A DNA stretch of 29,026 nt, taken from positions 1 to 29,026 of the forward strand of contig CAJTSP010000017.1 of the NCBI GenBank assembly GCA_910578965.1, written 5' to 3'. Below are positions 14,703-22,278 of the stretch, one piece after another (positions within the stretch are counted from its first letter, which is position 1; each line of letters begins with the position of its first letter). The position numbers were made by a program, and so were the translations under genes. The notes under the pieces were generated by a model, which was not told where the DNA came from, ran no database searches, and saw only the letters and a list, made by a program, of their open reading frames with translations. The stretch comes from an uncultured Oscillospiraceae bacterium. GTDB lineage: Bacteria; Bacillota; Clostridia; Oscillospirales; Ruminococcaceae.

Positions 14703-15236
14703 ATGCGGGAGTATCTGGAAACGGGTAAGATCGTTGCCACTCATGGCGTGCGCGGTGAAATGAAGGTAGAGCTGTGGTGTGACGGCGTAGAGTTTTTGGC
14801 CCGCTTTAAGACCCTGTTCTTTTCCGAGAGCGGGGCTGCGCCCCGCTCGGTAGGCTCGGTGCGCCCGCACAAGGGCATGGCGCTGCTTACCCTTGAAGGG
14901 GTGAACAGCATTGAGGAGGCCCGCCCCTTTTTGGGCAGGGTCATCTACATTGCCCGCCGGGAGGCCCGCCTGCCCGCCGGCCGGTACTTTTTGCAGGACC
15001 TTGTGGGGCTCGAGGTGCGGGATGCCGCTACCGGCCGGGCCTACGGAAAGGTTACGTCTGTAACTCATCCCGCCGCGCAGGACATTTATACTGTGCTCAC
15101 CCCGACGGGGGAGGAATGCCGTTTTCCCGGTGTACCGGAGTTTCTCAAGGGGCTGTACCCTGCCGAGGGCTACCTGTTGGTGGCTCCCATCCCGGGCATG
15201 TTTGATACGGCGGAAAGCGGGGACGCGCCGGTATGA
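14703..15236 (+). CDS. rimM: Ribosome maturation factor RimM
   Basis: Assembly factor for the 30S head domain; it binds ribosomal protein S19 and works with S16-containing particles. The 177 residues show the N-terminal beta-barrel (LETGKIVATHGVRGEMKVE, later RPHKGMALLTLEGVNSIEEA) and the C-terminal PRC-like barrel (LVGLEVRD, GKVTSV, DIYTV). The start at ATG 14703 fits the family and the AAGGGAGGT 9 bases upstream; an ATG at 14673 would precede this ribosome binding site. Its stop overlaps the trmD start by 4 bases, indicating translational coupling. Confidence 0.96.
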   Translation: MREYLETGKIVATHGVRGEMKVELWCDGVEFLARFKTLFFSESGAAPRSVGSVRPHKGMALLTLEGVNSIEEARPFLGRVIYIARREARLPAGRYFLQDLVGLEVRDAATGRAYGKVTSVTHPAAQDIYTVLTPTGEECRFPGVPEFLKGLYPAEGYLLVAPIPGMFDTAESGDAPV

Positions 15237-15949
15237 TGCGGATCGACATTGCAACCCTGTTTCCAGCGCTTTGCCAGGCCTTTTTAAACGAGAGCATCCT
15301 GGGCCGCGCCGCCCGCAAGGGCCTTGTTGAGACGCACTGCCACCAGATCCGGGATTATACCCTCAACAAGCAGCGCCAGGTGGACGATTACCCCTATGGA
15401 GGCGGCTGTGGAATGGTTATGAATGCCCAGCCCATCTACGATTGCTGCCAGGCCGTGATCGCCCAGGTGGAGGCTGTGGGCCGGCCCCGGCCGCATATCG
15501 TATTTATGACTGCTGCCGGTATTCCCTATACCGAGCAGCACGCCAAACGCCTTGCTGGATACGACAGCCTCCTTTTGGTCTGCGGCCATTACGAGGGTAT
15601 GGACGAGCGGGCAATCGAGGAGCTTGCCGACGAGGAGCTCAGCATCGGGGACTATGTGCTCACCGGCGGCGAGCTTGCCAGCCTTGTGGTGGCCGACAGC
15701 GTGCTGCGCCTGCAGCCGGGGGTGCTGGCCGAGCCGCAGGGCTATCAAGAAGAAAGCTATTGGGACGGCCTTTTGGAATACCCGCAGTATACCCGCCCGG
15801 AGGAGTGGCGGGGCCGCCGGGTGCCCGAGGTGCTGCTGAGCGGCCACCACCAAAATGTGGCGAAATGGCGCGAGGAACAGAGCCTTGCCCGCACAAAAAA
15901 GCGCCGGCCGGACCTTTACAAAGATTGGCTGCAAAAAAATGGCGGGTAG
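15233..15949 (+). CDS. trmD: tRNA (guanine-N1)-methyltransferase TrmD
   Basis: SPOUT-class methyltransferase that makes m1G37 in tRNAs reading CNN and some other codons, preventing +1 frameshifting. The 238-residue sequence has MRIDIATLFP at the start, YGGGCGMVMNAQP, the knotted SAM-binding region LLVCGHYEGMDERAIE and IGDYVLTGGELA, and PEVLLSGHH near the C-terminus. The start codon overlaps the rimM stop as ATGATG; the second ATG (15236) is equally possible. In many Firmicutes rplS comes next, but here the cluster ends with trmD. Confidence 0.98.
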   Translation: MMRIDIATLFPALCQAFLNESILGRAARKGLVETHCHQIRDYTLNKQRQVDDYPYGGGCGMVMNAQPIYDCCQAVIAQVEAVGRPRPHIVFMTAAGIPYTEQHAKRLAGYDSLLLVCGHYEGMDERAIEELADEELSIGDYVLTGGELASLVVADSVLRLQPGVLAEPQGYQEESYWDGLLEYPQYTRPEEWRGRRVPEVLLSGHHQNVAKWREEQSLARTKKRRPDLYKDWLQKNGG

Positions 15950-16069
15950 GTTTTCCACCGATATATGCGGGGATGTTGAAAACCTTTGGGGTTTCACACA
16001 AGGTTGTGGAAAAATTCCTGGTAAAAAGATACAAATCGAGGCGCTTTGGCTTCTCGCAGATTCGGTGAA
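15950..16069. other. trmD-ptsH intergenic region
   Basis: No gene. TTTTCCAC (15951-15958) and its exact complement GTGGAAAA (16006-16013) form a widely spaced inverted pair that resembles degenerate DnaA boxes, but no cluster is present. No T-run terminator is seen after trmD. Confidence 0.3.
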
Positions 16070-16100
16070 CTGACAAAAATGCGCAAAAATACTGTACAAT
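16070..16100 (+). promoter_or_regulatory. Weak candidate ptsH promoter
   Basis: CTGACA (16070-16075), a long 19-base spacer, TACAAT (16095-16100). About 95 bases upstream of the HPr gene. The spacer length makes it doubtful. Confidence 0.3.
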
Positions 16101-16194
16101 ACCGGCGGATTACGATATGATAAGGGCAACGGTTCAGCAAGCCGGAGTGGATTGACACCAATAAACTTTGAGTAGATTAGGAGCGAATGCGATC

Positions 16195-16458
16195 ATGTAT
16201 GTGAAAGAAGTTACGGTCGAAAACCAGGTTGGCCTGCATGCCCGTCCGGCCACCTTCTTCATCCAGAAAGCCAACGAGTACAAGGCTTCGATCTGGGTCG
16301 AAAAAGAGGAGCGTCGTGTCAACGCAAAGAGCCTGCTGGGGGTTCTCAGCCTTGGCATTGTAGGCGGCACCACCATCCGCATTATTGCGGACGGCGCCGA
16401 TGAGCAGACCGCTGTAGACGGCCTGGTCAAGCTGGTCAACAGCGGGTTTGCAGAGTAA
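16195..16458 (+). CDS. ptsH: Phosphocarrier protein HPr
   Basis: An 87-residue HPr that relays phosphate from enzyme I to sugar-specific enzyme II proteins. The active-site His15 sits in GLHARPA and the regulatory Ser46 in NAKSLLG, the site of HPr kinase and hence CcpA-linked carbon catabolite control in Firmicutes. The presence of His15 makes it HPr rather than Crh. ATG 16195 is supported by AGGAG, although the 11-base spacing is long; an in-frame ATG at 16168 is not conserved. ptsI is not adjacent. A terminator follows. Confidence 0.96.
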   Translation: MYVKEVTVENQVGLHARPATFFIQKANEYKASIWVEKEERRVNAKSLLGVLSLGIVGGTTIRIIADGADEQTAVDGLVKLVNSGFAE

Positions 16459-16487
16459 CCCAAACAGCAGCAGAAACCATCTGCAAG

Positions 16488-16518
16488 AGGGCGGGCCGTT
16501 GAGGCGCCGCCCTTTTCC
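16488..16518 (+). terminator. Terminator after ptsH
   Basis: AGGGCGG (16488-16494) pairs with CCGCCCT (16507-16513), 12-base loop, ending in TTTTCCTT. It ends about 35 bases before uvrC. Confidence 0.7.
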
Positions 16519-16554
16519 TTGTCGCGTCATCCTACCAAAAGGAGGCCTGCCTGC

Positions 16555-18414
16555 ATGACCAAAGCCGAACTCTACCAAAAGGCCAAAATGCTGCCCCTGC
16601 TGCCCGGGGTGTATATCATCCGGGATAAACGGGACGAAATTATCTATATCGGCAAGGCAAAGCGGCTGCGCACCCGGGTAAGCCAGTATTTCCGCGAGGG
16701 GGTGCCGCACGACGCCAAGGTCACCAAGATGATCCAGAACGCCTTTCAGTTTGATGTCATTGTATGCCAAAGCGAGTTTGAGGCCCTGGTGCTCGAGGCC
16801 AGCCAGATCAAGGCCCACACCCCCAAGTACAACATCCTGTTAAAGGACGACAAGGGCTATAGCTATATCCGCATCACAAAGGAGGAGTACCCCCGGCTCT
16901 CGGCCGTGCTGCAAAAGGAGGAGGACGGAGCCGAATATATCGGCCCTTACACCAGCAGCTTTGCGGTGCGGCAGATGGTGGAATCAGCGCAGGACTCCTT
17001 TTTGCTGCCCCGCTGTGGAAAAAGCTTCCCGCGGGATATCGGCAGGGGACGGCCTTGCCTCAACGCCCATATTGGCAAGTGTATGGCCGTGTGCGGCGGC
17101 CGTGTCAGCCGCGAGAGCTATTGCGAGGCGGTGCGCGGCGCGGTACACATGATCCGCTACGGTAAAAAAGATATTGTAAAAGGCCTTGAGCAGCGCATGC
17201 AGGAGGCCTCTGACCGGCTGGACTTTGAGGTTGCCGCCCTTTTGCGGGATCAAATTACTGCGATCCGCAAGGTGTCGGCCGGGCAAAAGGTGGTCATCAG
17301 CGAGGACACCAACATGGACGTCATCGCCCTGGCCGGCACCCCCCACGCGGTCTGCGCCGCTGTGCTGCGCTATCGCCAGGGCCGCCTTACCGATAAGCGC
17401 GAGTTCCTGTTTCATGACACCGCCGACCTTGACGCGGTGCGGGAGGAGTTTTTGCCTCGTTATTATCTGGACGGGGAAGATATCCCCCGTACCGTTGCGG
17501 TGGACGCCCTGCCCGAGAGCAGCGAGGCTTTATGCCGCTTGCTGGGCGAGACCCGCGGCAGCGTGGTACGCCTGTATGTGCCTCGGCGGGGGGATGTGGC
17601 CAAGCTGGTGGAAATGGCCTATACCAATGCGGTGGAGCGGCTTGCAAGGGAGAGCGGTCGCTATGCCCGGGAAGACCGCCTGCTGGACGAGACGGCGGCT
17701 GTGCTGGGCCTGCCCGCTGCGCCAAGGGTTATAGAGAGCTATGATATATCCAACTGGGGCGATGGGACCAGTGTCTGCGGCATGGTGGTTTTTGAGGAAG
17801 GGAAGCCAAAAAAGAGCGGCTACCGCAAGTTCAAGATGAAAACGGTGGCCGGCACCGATGATTACGCCAGCATGGCCGAGGCTCTGGCCCGCCGAGCCGC
17901 CGAGTATGCCATACAAGCCGAAAAAGGCAGTGCCAACCAGTTTGCCCAAAAGCCGGATCTTATCCTGCTGGACGGAGGCCGCGGGCAGGTGAGCGCCGTT
18001 GCCGCCGCCCTGGCCGGTACCGCCCTCGCGGATGTGCCGCTCTTTGGTATGGTCAAGGACGACAGGCACCGCACCCGGGCGATCGTTGCAGCCGGCGGCG
18101 GCGAGATTGCCATCAGCATGCACCGCGGTATCTTTACCTTTATAACGGCTGTCCAGGACGAGACCCACCGCTTTGCCAACGCCTACCGCCGCCAGCAGTA
18201 TAACAAAAAGGCGTATGCCTCCAGCCTTACCCAGGTGCCAGGTATCGGCCCGGCGGCGGCTAAGGCCCTGTTGGCCGAGTTTAAAACGGTGGCGGCGGTA
18301 CGTGCGGCAGATGTTGAAGAGCTGCGGCGTGCAAAGGGGGTTGGCCCGGCGGCGGCCAAGGCGGTTTACGACCATTTTCACCCGCTTGACAAACCGCCCT
18401 CCGAAGGCCGATAA
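16555..18414 (+). CDS. uvrC: Excinuclease ABC subunit C
   Basis: Makes both incisions in nucleotide excision repair once UvrB is loaded at a lesion. The 619 residues show a GIY-YIG nuclease domain (GVY at 18-20, YIGKAK at 31-36) and a four-cysteine region (RCGK, PCLN, KCMAVC, about residues 155-180) that matches the iron-sulfur cluster site reported for UvrC. A UvrB-binding UVR helix pair (LEQRMQEASDRLDFEVAALL) follows, then the RNase H-like nuclease (ESYDISNWGD, LILLDGGRGQ). Tandem helix-hairpin-helix motifs end the protein (VPGIGPAAAKALL, AKGVGPAAAK). ATG 16555 has AAAAGGAGG 9 bases upstream. No LexA-like box was seen nearby. Confidence 0.98.
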   Translation: MTKAELYQKAKMLPLLPGVYIIRDKRDEIIYIGKAKRLRTRVSQYFREGVPHDAKVTKMIQNAFQFDVIVCQSEFEALVLEASQIKAHTPKYNILLKDDKGYSYIRITKEEYPRLSAVLQKEEDGAEYIGPYTSSFAVRQMVESAQDSFLLPRCGKSFPRDIGRGRPCLNAHIGKCMAVCGGRVSRESYCEAVRGAVHMIRYGKKDIVKGLEQRMQEASDRLDFEVAALLRDQITAIRKVSAGQKVVISEDTNMDVIALAGTPHAVCAAVLRYRQGRLTDKREFLFHDTADLDAVREEFLPRYYLDGEDIPRTVAVDALPESSEALCRLLGETRGSVVRLYVPRRGDVAKLVEMAYTNAVERLARESGRYAREDRLLDETAAVLGLPAAPRVIESYDISNWGDGTSVCGMVVFEEGKPKKSGYRKFKMKTVAGTDDYASMAEALARRAAEYAIQAEKGSANQFAQKPDLILLDGGRGQVSAVAAALAGTALADVPLFGMVKDDRHRTRAIVAAGGGEIAISMHRGIFTFITAVQDETHRFANAYRRQQYNKKAYASSLTQVPGIGPAAAKALLAEFKTVAAVRAADVEELRRAKGVGPAAAKAVYDHFHPLDKPPSEGR

Positions 18415-18525
18415 TGAATAAACAGGCAGTTGCCCCGCAAAGGCGGATATACCGGGAAATCCGGTCGGGCCGTCCGGCAAGGTACTCAAAAAGGCATCAT
18501 TGCAGGATCAAAGGGAGGGGACGGT

Positions 18526-19101
18526 ATGCGGGTTATTGCAGGCTTGGCCCGGGGCAGGCGGCTTGAGGCGCTGCCCGGCGAGGAGGTCACCCGTCCTACC
18601 ATTGAGAGGGTAAAAGAAGGGATGTTCAGCGCATTGCAGTTTTCGTTGCCGGGAGCCCAGGTGCTGGATCTGTTTGCCGGCAGCGGGCAGCTTGGCATTG
18701 AGGCACTCTCGCGCGGGGCGGCCCACTGTACCTTTGTCGATCAAAACCGGGCGGCGGCACAGGTAGTGCTGCAAAACTGCCGGGCGGCAGGAGTGCAGCA
18801 CGCGGCCCGGGTGGTGCAAACCGAGGCACAGGCCTTTTTAGCCCGCACAGCCGGCCGTTACCACATCATCCTGCTGGATCCGCCATACCGGCAGGATATC
18901 CTTACAGCAATTCTGCCTATGGCCGGGCGGGTTAGTGCGCCGGGCGGCATCGTACTGTGCGAGAGCGAGCTGGATGCGGCCTTGCCGGATGAATGCGGTG
19001 GCCTGCAAAAGAAAAAACAGTACCGGTACGGCACCGTGCTGGTAACCCGATACGAAAAAGAGCGCGCCGCGTTGGAAGGAGAAAACGAGCATGAATATTG
19101 A
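18526..19101 (+). CDS. rsmD: 16S rRNA (guanine966-N2)-methyltransferase RsmD
   Basis: A 191-residue Rossmann-fold methyltransferase for G966 in 16S rRNA. It begins MRVIAGLARGRRLEALPG; the family hallmark TRPTIERVKEGMFSAL follows, then SAM-binding LDLFAGSGQLGIEAL (about 48-62) and the catalytic DPPY (118-121). ATG 18526 is right for the family and has AAGGGAGGGG 6 bases upstream; the open frame extends to 18430 without conserved sequence. It overlaps the next gene by 11 bases. Clostridia often have coaD next; here a coiled-coil protein follows. Confidence 0.95.
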   Translation: MRVIAGLARGRRLEALPGEEVTRPTIERVKEGMFSALQFSLPGAQVLDLFAGSGQLGIEALSRGAAHCTFVDQNRAAAQVVLQNCRAAGVQHAARVVQTEAQAFLARTAGRYHIILLDPPYRQDILTAILPMAGRVSAPGGIVLCESELDAALPDECGGLQKKKQYRYGTVLVTRYEKERAALEGENEHEY

Positions 19102-19549
19102 TGAACTGCTGGACCTCATGGAGGAAACAATGGAAGAGGGGACCGGGGTGCCGTTCAGCGGCGGCAAGCGGATGGTAGACGTAGACCGCATGCGGGACAT
19201 CATCGACGAGGTGCGGCTCAACCTTCCCACCGAGGTGCGCCAGGCCAAGGCCATTGTCAACGACCGGGCCGAGATCATCTCGGGGGCCAAGCGTGAGGCA
19301 GAAGCGATTGTAAAAAAATCTGAGGAGCGTGCCCGTATTATGCTCAGCGAGCAGGAAATTGTGCGCGCAGCCCAGCAGCGTGCGGCCGAGATCATATCCT
19401 CGGCCCAGAGCCAGAGCCGCGAGATGAGGGTCACCCTTACCGATTACTGCGAGAATATGCTGCGTGCTACCGAGGAACAGTTGGCACGCAGTGCGGGCGA
19501 GGTCAAAAATGTCCGGGCTAACCTGCGCCAAACTGCTAAAAACATCTGA
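19091..19549 (+). CDS. Conserved coiled-coil protein (often annotated as ATPase), function unknown
   Basis: A 152-residue hydrophilic protein starting MNIDELLDLMEETMEEGTGV, followed by SGGKRMVDVDRMRDIIDEVR and LPTEVRQAKAIVNDRAEII. A long Ala/Glu/Arg-rich helix (about 55-150) with heptads follows. No nucleotide-binding motif is visible despite database names such as 'ATPase' for similar clostridial proteins. The pattern resembles DivIVA-like or V-ATPase stalk-like coiled coils. ATG 19091 has GGAAGGAG about 8 bases upstream, lies within the 3' end of rsmD, and its own stop overlaps the next start (TGATG), so three genes are translationally linked. Confidence 0.8.
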   Translation: MNIDELLDLMEETMEEGTGVPFSGGKRMVDVDRMRDIIDEVRLNLPTEVRQAKAIVNDRAEIISGAKREAEAIVKKSEERARIMLSEQEIVRAAQQRAAEIISSAQSQSREMRVTLTDYCENMLRATEEQLARSAGEVKNVRANLRQTAKNI

Positions 19550-21072
19550 TGGGCCCCAGGACCTATATTGCCATTGATCTCAAGAGTTTTTACGCCTCGG
19601 TGGAGTGTGTGGCCCGTGGGCTGGACCCTCTTACCACCAACCTGGTGGTGGCGGACCCTGCCCGTACCCAAAAGACGATCTGCCTTGCCGTTTCACCCTC
19701 GCTCAAAGCCTATGGCATCCCGGGGCGGGCGAGGCTGTTTGAGGTGGCGCAGAGGGTGCGCCAGGTCAACGCGGCCCGCCTTGCGGCTGCGCCAGGACGC
19801 CGGTTTGCCGGCGGTTCGGCCTGCGTGCCGGAATTACGTAAAAACCCCGCGCTTGCGGCGGAATATTACATTGCGCCGCCTCGTATGGCCCATTATATCG
19901 AGCGCAGCACCGAGGTTTACGGGGTTTATCTGCGCTATATCGCACCGGAGGACATCCACGTTTATTCCATAGACGAGGTGTTTATCGACGCAACGGGCTA
20001 TCTTGTTACCTATGGGCTTACGGCCCGCCAGTTGGCCATGAAGATGATTCTGGATGTGCTGGCCGCCACCGGCATTACGGCCACGGCCGGTATCGGGCCC
20101 AACCTTTACCTATGCAAGGTCGCTCTGGACATTGGGGCAAAGCATATCCAGCCGGACGAAAACGGGGTGCGTATTGCCGAGCTGGACGAGCAGGCCTATC
20201 GTCGGAGGTTCTGGGCCCACCGTCCCCTCACCGATTTTTGGCGGGTGGGGAAGGGAACCGCCAAAAAATTAGAGGACTGCGGCCTATATACCATGGGGGA
20301 CATTGCCCGCTGCTCATTGGGCGGCCCGGGCGATTTTTACAGCGAGGAGCTTTTGTACAAGCTGTTCGGGGTCAACGCCGAGCTGCTCATCGACCATGCA
20401 TGGGGCTGGGAACCCTGCACTATCCCCGCAATCAAGGCCTACCGGCCCGAGGCCAGCAGCATCGGCGAGGGGCAGGTGCTGCAATGTCCCTATCCTTTTA
20501 ATAAAGCGCGGCTGGTGGTGCACGAGATGGCCGACCGGCTGGCGTTGGAGCTGGTAGAAAAGCAGTTGGTCACCAACCAAATTACCCTCACCTTGGGGTA
20601 TGACATTGAGAACCTGGCCGACCCGGCCCGCCGCGCGCGATATAAGGGTCCGGTTACCACCGACGCCTATGGCCGCGCGGTGCCTAAGCACGCCCATGGT
20701 ACCGAAAACCTCGAAGAATATACCTCCTCCTCTAAAAAAATCGTACACGCAGTGCTGCGCCTCTTTGACCGCATTGTAGACCCGGGGCTGCTGGCCCGGC
20801 GGATGTACCTTACCATGAACCGGGTAGTGGAGGAAACCGCCCTGCAAAAGGAACCCTCGGCTGAACAACTGGACCTTTTTACCGATTATGAAGCGGCGAG
20901 GGCCCGCCGCGCGGCCGAGGCTGCCGATCTCCTGCGCGAAAGGCAGTTGCAAAAGGCGGTGCTGGACATCAAAGGGCGGTACGGAAAAAACGCGGTGCTC
21001 AGGGGCATGAATCTGGTGGAGGGCGCCACCGCGGCCGACCGCAACAGCCGTATTGGCGGGCACAAGGCATAA
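19549..21072 (+). CDS. Y-family DNA polymerase (UmuC/DinB-like)
   Basis: A 507-residue translesion-synthesis polymerase of the UmuC-like clade common in Firmicutes. The catalytic aspartate motif AIDLKSFYASVEC (Asp10) and the SIDEVF motif (Asp142-Glu143) are intact. A little-finger region follows, and LDLFTDYE near residue 438 resembles a clamp-binding segment (EQLDLF). An Arg/Ala-rich tail with RGMNLVEGAT and DRNSRIGGHKA ends the protein; this terminal motif is typical of the family. It starts by TGATG overlap with the coiled-coil gene and lacks a strong ribosome binding site, so translation is probably coupled. A YolD-like gene, the usual partner, follows 237 bases later. SOS boxes were not recognised. 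Confidence 0.93.
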   Translation: MGPRTYIAIDLKSFYASVECVARGLDPLTTNLVVADPARTQKTICLAVSPSLKAYGIPGRARLFEVAQRVRQVNAARLAAAPGRRFAGGSACVPELRKNPALAAEYYIAPPRMAHYIERSTEVYGVYLRYIAPEDIHVYSIDEVFIDATGYLVTYGLTARQLAMKMILDVLAATGITATAGIGPNLYLCKVALDIGAKHIQPDENGVRIAELDEQAYRRRFWAHRPLTDFWRVGKGTAKKLEDCGLYTMGDIARCSLGGPGDFYSEELLYKLFGVNAELLIDHAWGWEPCTIPAIKAYRPEASSIGEGQVLQCPYPFNKARLVVHEMADRLALELVEKQLVTNQITLTLGYDIENLADPARRARYKGPVTTDAYGRAVPKHAHGTENLEEYTSSSKKIVHAVLRLFDRIVDPGLLARRMYLTMNRVVEETALQKEPSAEQLDLFTDYEAARARRAAEAADLLRERQLQKAVLDIKGRYGKNAVLRGMNLVEGATAADRNSRIGGHKA

Positions 21073-21309
21073 AAGCCTGTTTAGGGTATCCCGGCGTATC
21101 ACCCAACGCGGAAAGTTTGGGGTGCCGAATGGGTTCCAGGGCAAAAACAGGCAGGAAGGCGGGCCGAAAGGCAGGGGCGATGCCCGCAAAAAGGCGGGAC
21201 AGCAGCATCCAGTTTCCTTGTTGTGTGGGTGGATTCCGGGTATTGTGCTGCCGCACAGCGGCCGGAAGGCTCAAAAATGGGCCGAACAATGGGAAAGGGG
21301 CAAGGAAAG

Positions 21310-21732
21310 ATGGGCAACGAGCGGGATTTGTGTGCTTACGATGACATTATCGGTCTGCCACACCCGGTTTCGGCGCGTCATCCACAGATGTCCCTGCACG
21401 ACCGTGCCGCGCAGTTTTCCCCTTTTGCGGCCCTTTCTGGATACGAGGATGCGGTGGGGGAGGCCGGCCGCCTGACCAGCGAAAAGATTGAGCTGGGCGA
21501 GGATGCCAAGGCCGTTCTAAACACCTGTCTGGCCCGCCTTGCGGCCTGCGATCGGCCTTGGGCCGCCGTCACCTTTTTTGTGCCGGATTCCCTGAAGCCG
21601 GGCGGTGAATACCGCATGGTAGCCGGGACGGTAAAAAGGGTTGACAGCGATACGCGCTGCGTCTGGATGGCCGACGGCGTGCGTATCCCTATTGAAGACA
21701 TCTGGCGCATTGAGCTGCCGGAGGAAGGATGA
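21310..21732 (+). CDS. YolD-like protein
   Basis: A 140-residue YolD-like family protein, frequently encoded beside UmuC/UvrX polymerases and suggested to act as a UmuD-like partner. It carries the family start YDDIIGLPHPVSARHPQMS and HDRAAQFSPFAALSGYEDAV, later VTFFVPDSLKPGGEY and the Sm-like end RIPIEDIWRIEL. ATG 21310 has AAGGAAAG about 3 bases upstream; in-frame ATGs at 21277 and 21289 are possible alternatives. The 237 bases between the polymerase gene and this one hold no clear gene, terminator or promoter. Confidence 0.9.
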   Translation: MGNERDLCAYDDIIGLPHPVSARHPQMSLHDRAAQFSPFAALSGYEDAVGEAGRLTSEKIELGEDAKAVLNTCLARLAACDRPWAAVTFFVPDSLKPGGEYRMVAGTVKRVDSDTRCVWMADGVRIPIEDIWRIELPEEG

Positions 21733-21783
21733 TCCTGCTGGCGGAGGGGGCTCAAAAATAACTCAAAAAGGGACGAAAAGGTG

Positions 21784-21812
21784 TTGACAAGTTGCCATAC
21801 AGCCGGTATAAT
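21784..21812 (+). promoter_or_regulatory. Consensus promoter of the tRNA pair
   Basis: TTGACA (21784-21789), 17-base spacer, TATAAT (21807-21812); about 35 bases before the first tRNA. Confidence 0.93.
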
Positions 21813-21846
21813 ATACAAGTGCCGCAAACCAGGCAAGCACAAATGC

Positions 21847-21923
21847 GGCCCGGTAGTTCAGTTGGTTAGAACGCTAGCCTGTCACGCTAGAGGTCGTGAG
21901 TTCGAGCCTCATCCGGGTCGCCA
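21847..21923 (+). tRNA. tRNA-Asp (GTC)
   Basis: The acceptor GGCCCGG pairs with CCGGGTC, the D arm is GTTC/GAAC, and the anticodon loop CTGTCAC between CTAGC and GCTAG gives anticodon GTC at 21881-21883. The T arm has TTCGAGC. The discriminator is G and CCA is encoded (21921-21923). Confidence 0.97.
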
Positions 21924-21926
21924 TAC

Positions 21927-22002
21927 GCTGTTATAGCTCAGTCGGCAGAGCACATCCTTGGTAAGGATGAGGTCGTGCGTTCGAATCGCATTAACAGCTC
22001 CA
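21927..22002 (+). tRNA. tRNA-Thr (GGT)
   Basis: The acceptor GCTGTTA pairs with TAACAGC. The D arm is GCTC/GAGC. The anticodon loop TTGGTAA between CATCC and GGATG gives anticodon GGT at 21960-21962. The T loop is TTCGAAT, the discriminator is T and CCA is encoded. It starts 3 bases after tRNA-Asp, so the two are co-transcribed. Confidence 0.97.
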
Positions 22003-22003
22003 C

Positions 22004-22041
22004 AGAGCCCCCAAATCAGCAATGATTTGGGGGCTCTAATT
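22004..22041 (+). terminator. Hairpin terminator after the tRNAs
   Basis: A 15-bp perfect stem: AGAGCCCCCAAATCA (22004-22018), loop GCAA, and the complement (22023-22037), followed by AATTAT. The T-run is poor but the position right after the tRNA pair supports a terminator role. Confidence 0.7.
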
Positions 22042-22192
22042 ATGAATAAAGGCCTTCACGTTGGCCGGGGAGGCGTCAGCGCCGCCGCTGGAGGCCGTTG
22101 GTGCGGCCTGCCGTCCGCCAAGGATCCTTGCGGCGCCTTGCCTCGCCATCGCATCACTTTCGCCGCTCTGCCGGCCCTACAAAGCTTTCGGG

Positions 22193-22221
22193 GCAAAAGC
22201 AAAAAGTCTTTTTTTGTTGCC
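22193..22221 (-). terminator. Possible terminator of mtnN
   Basis: Read on the minus strand, about 60 bases past the mtnN stop, GGCAAC and an A-run face a T-rich stretch ending CTTTTGCC, giving an AT-rich hairpin. The fold is irregular. Confidence 0.3.
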
Positions 22222-22278
22222 GCCTGCTCCGCTTTGAAAACCATCTATGCCTTTGTTGAGCAATGCTTTGCATTTTGC

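Noticed and set aside
15951..16013. Possible DnaA boxes or replication origin after trmD
   Set aside because: Only two degenerate box-like sequences, no AT-rich unwinding region, and no dnaA/dnaN neighbourhood.
16152..16180. TTGACA close to ptsH as a promoter
   Set aside because: The spaced -10 (GATTAG) is poor, and the start site would fall within a few bases of the start codon.
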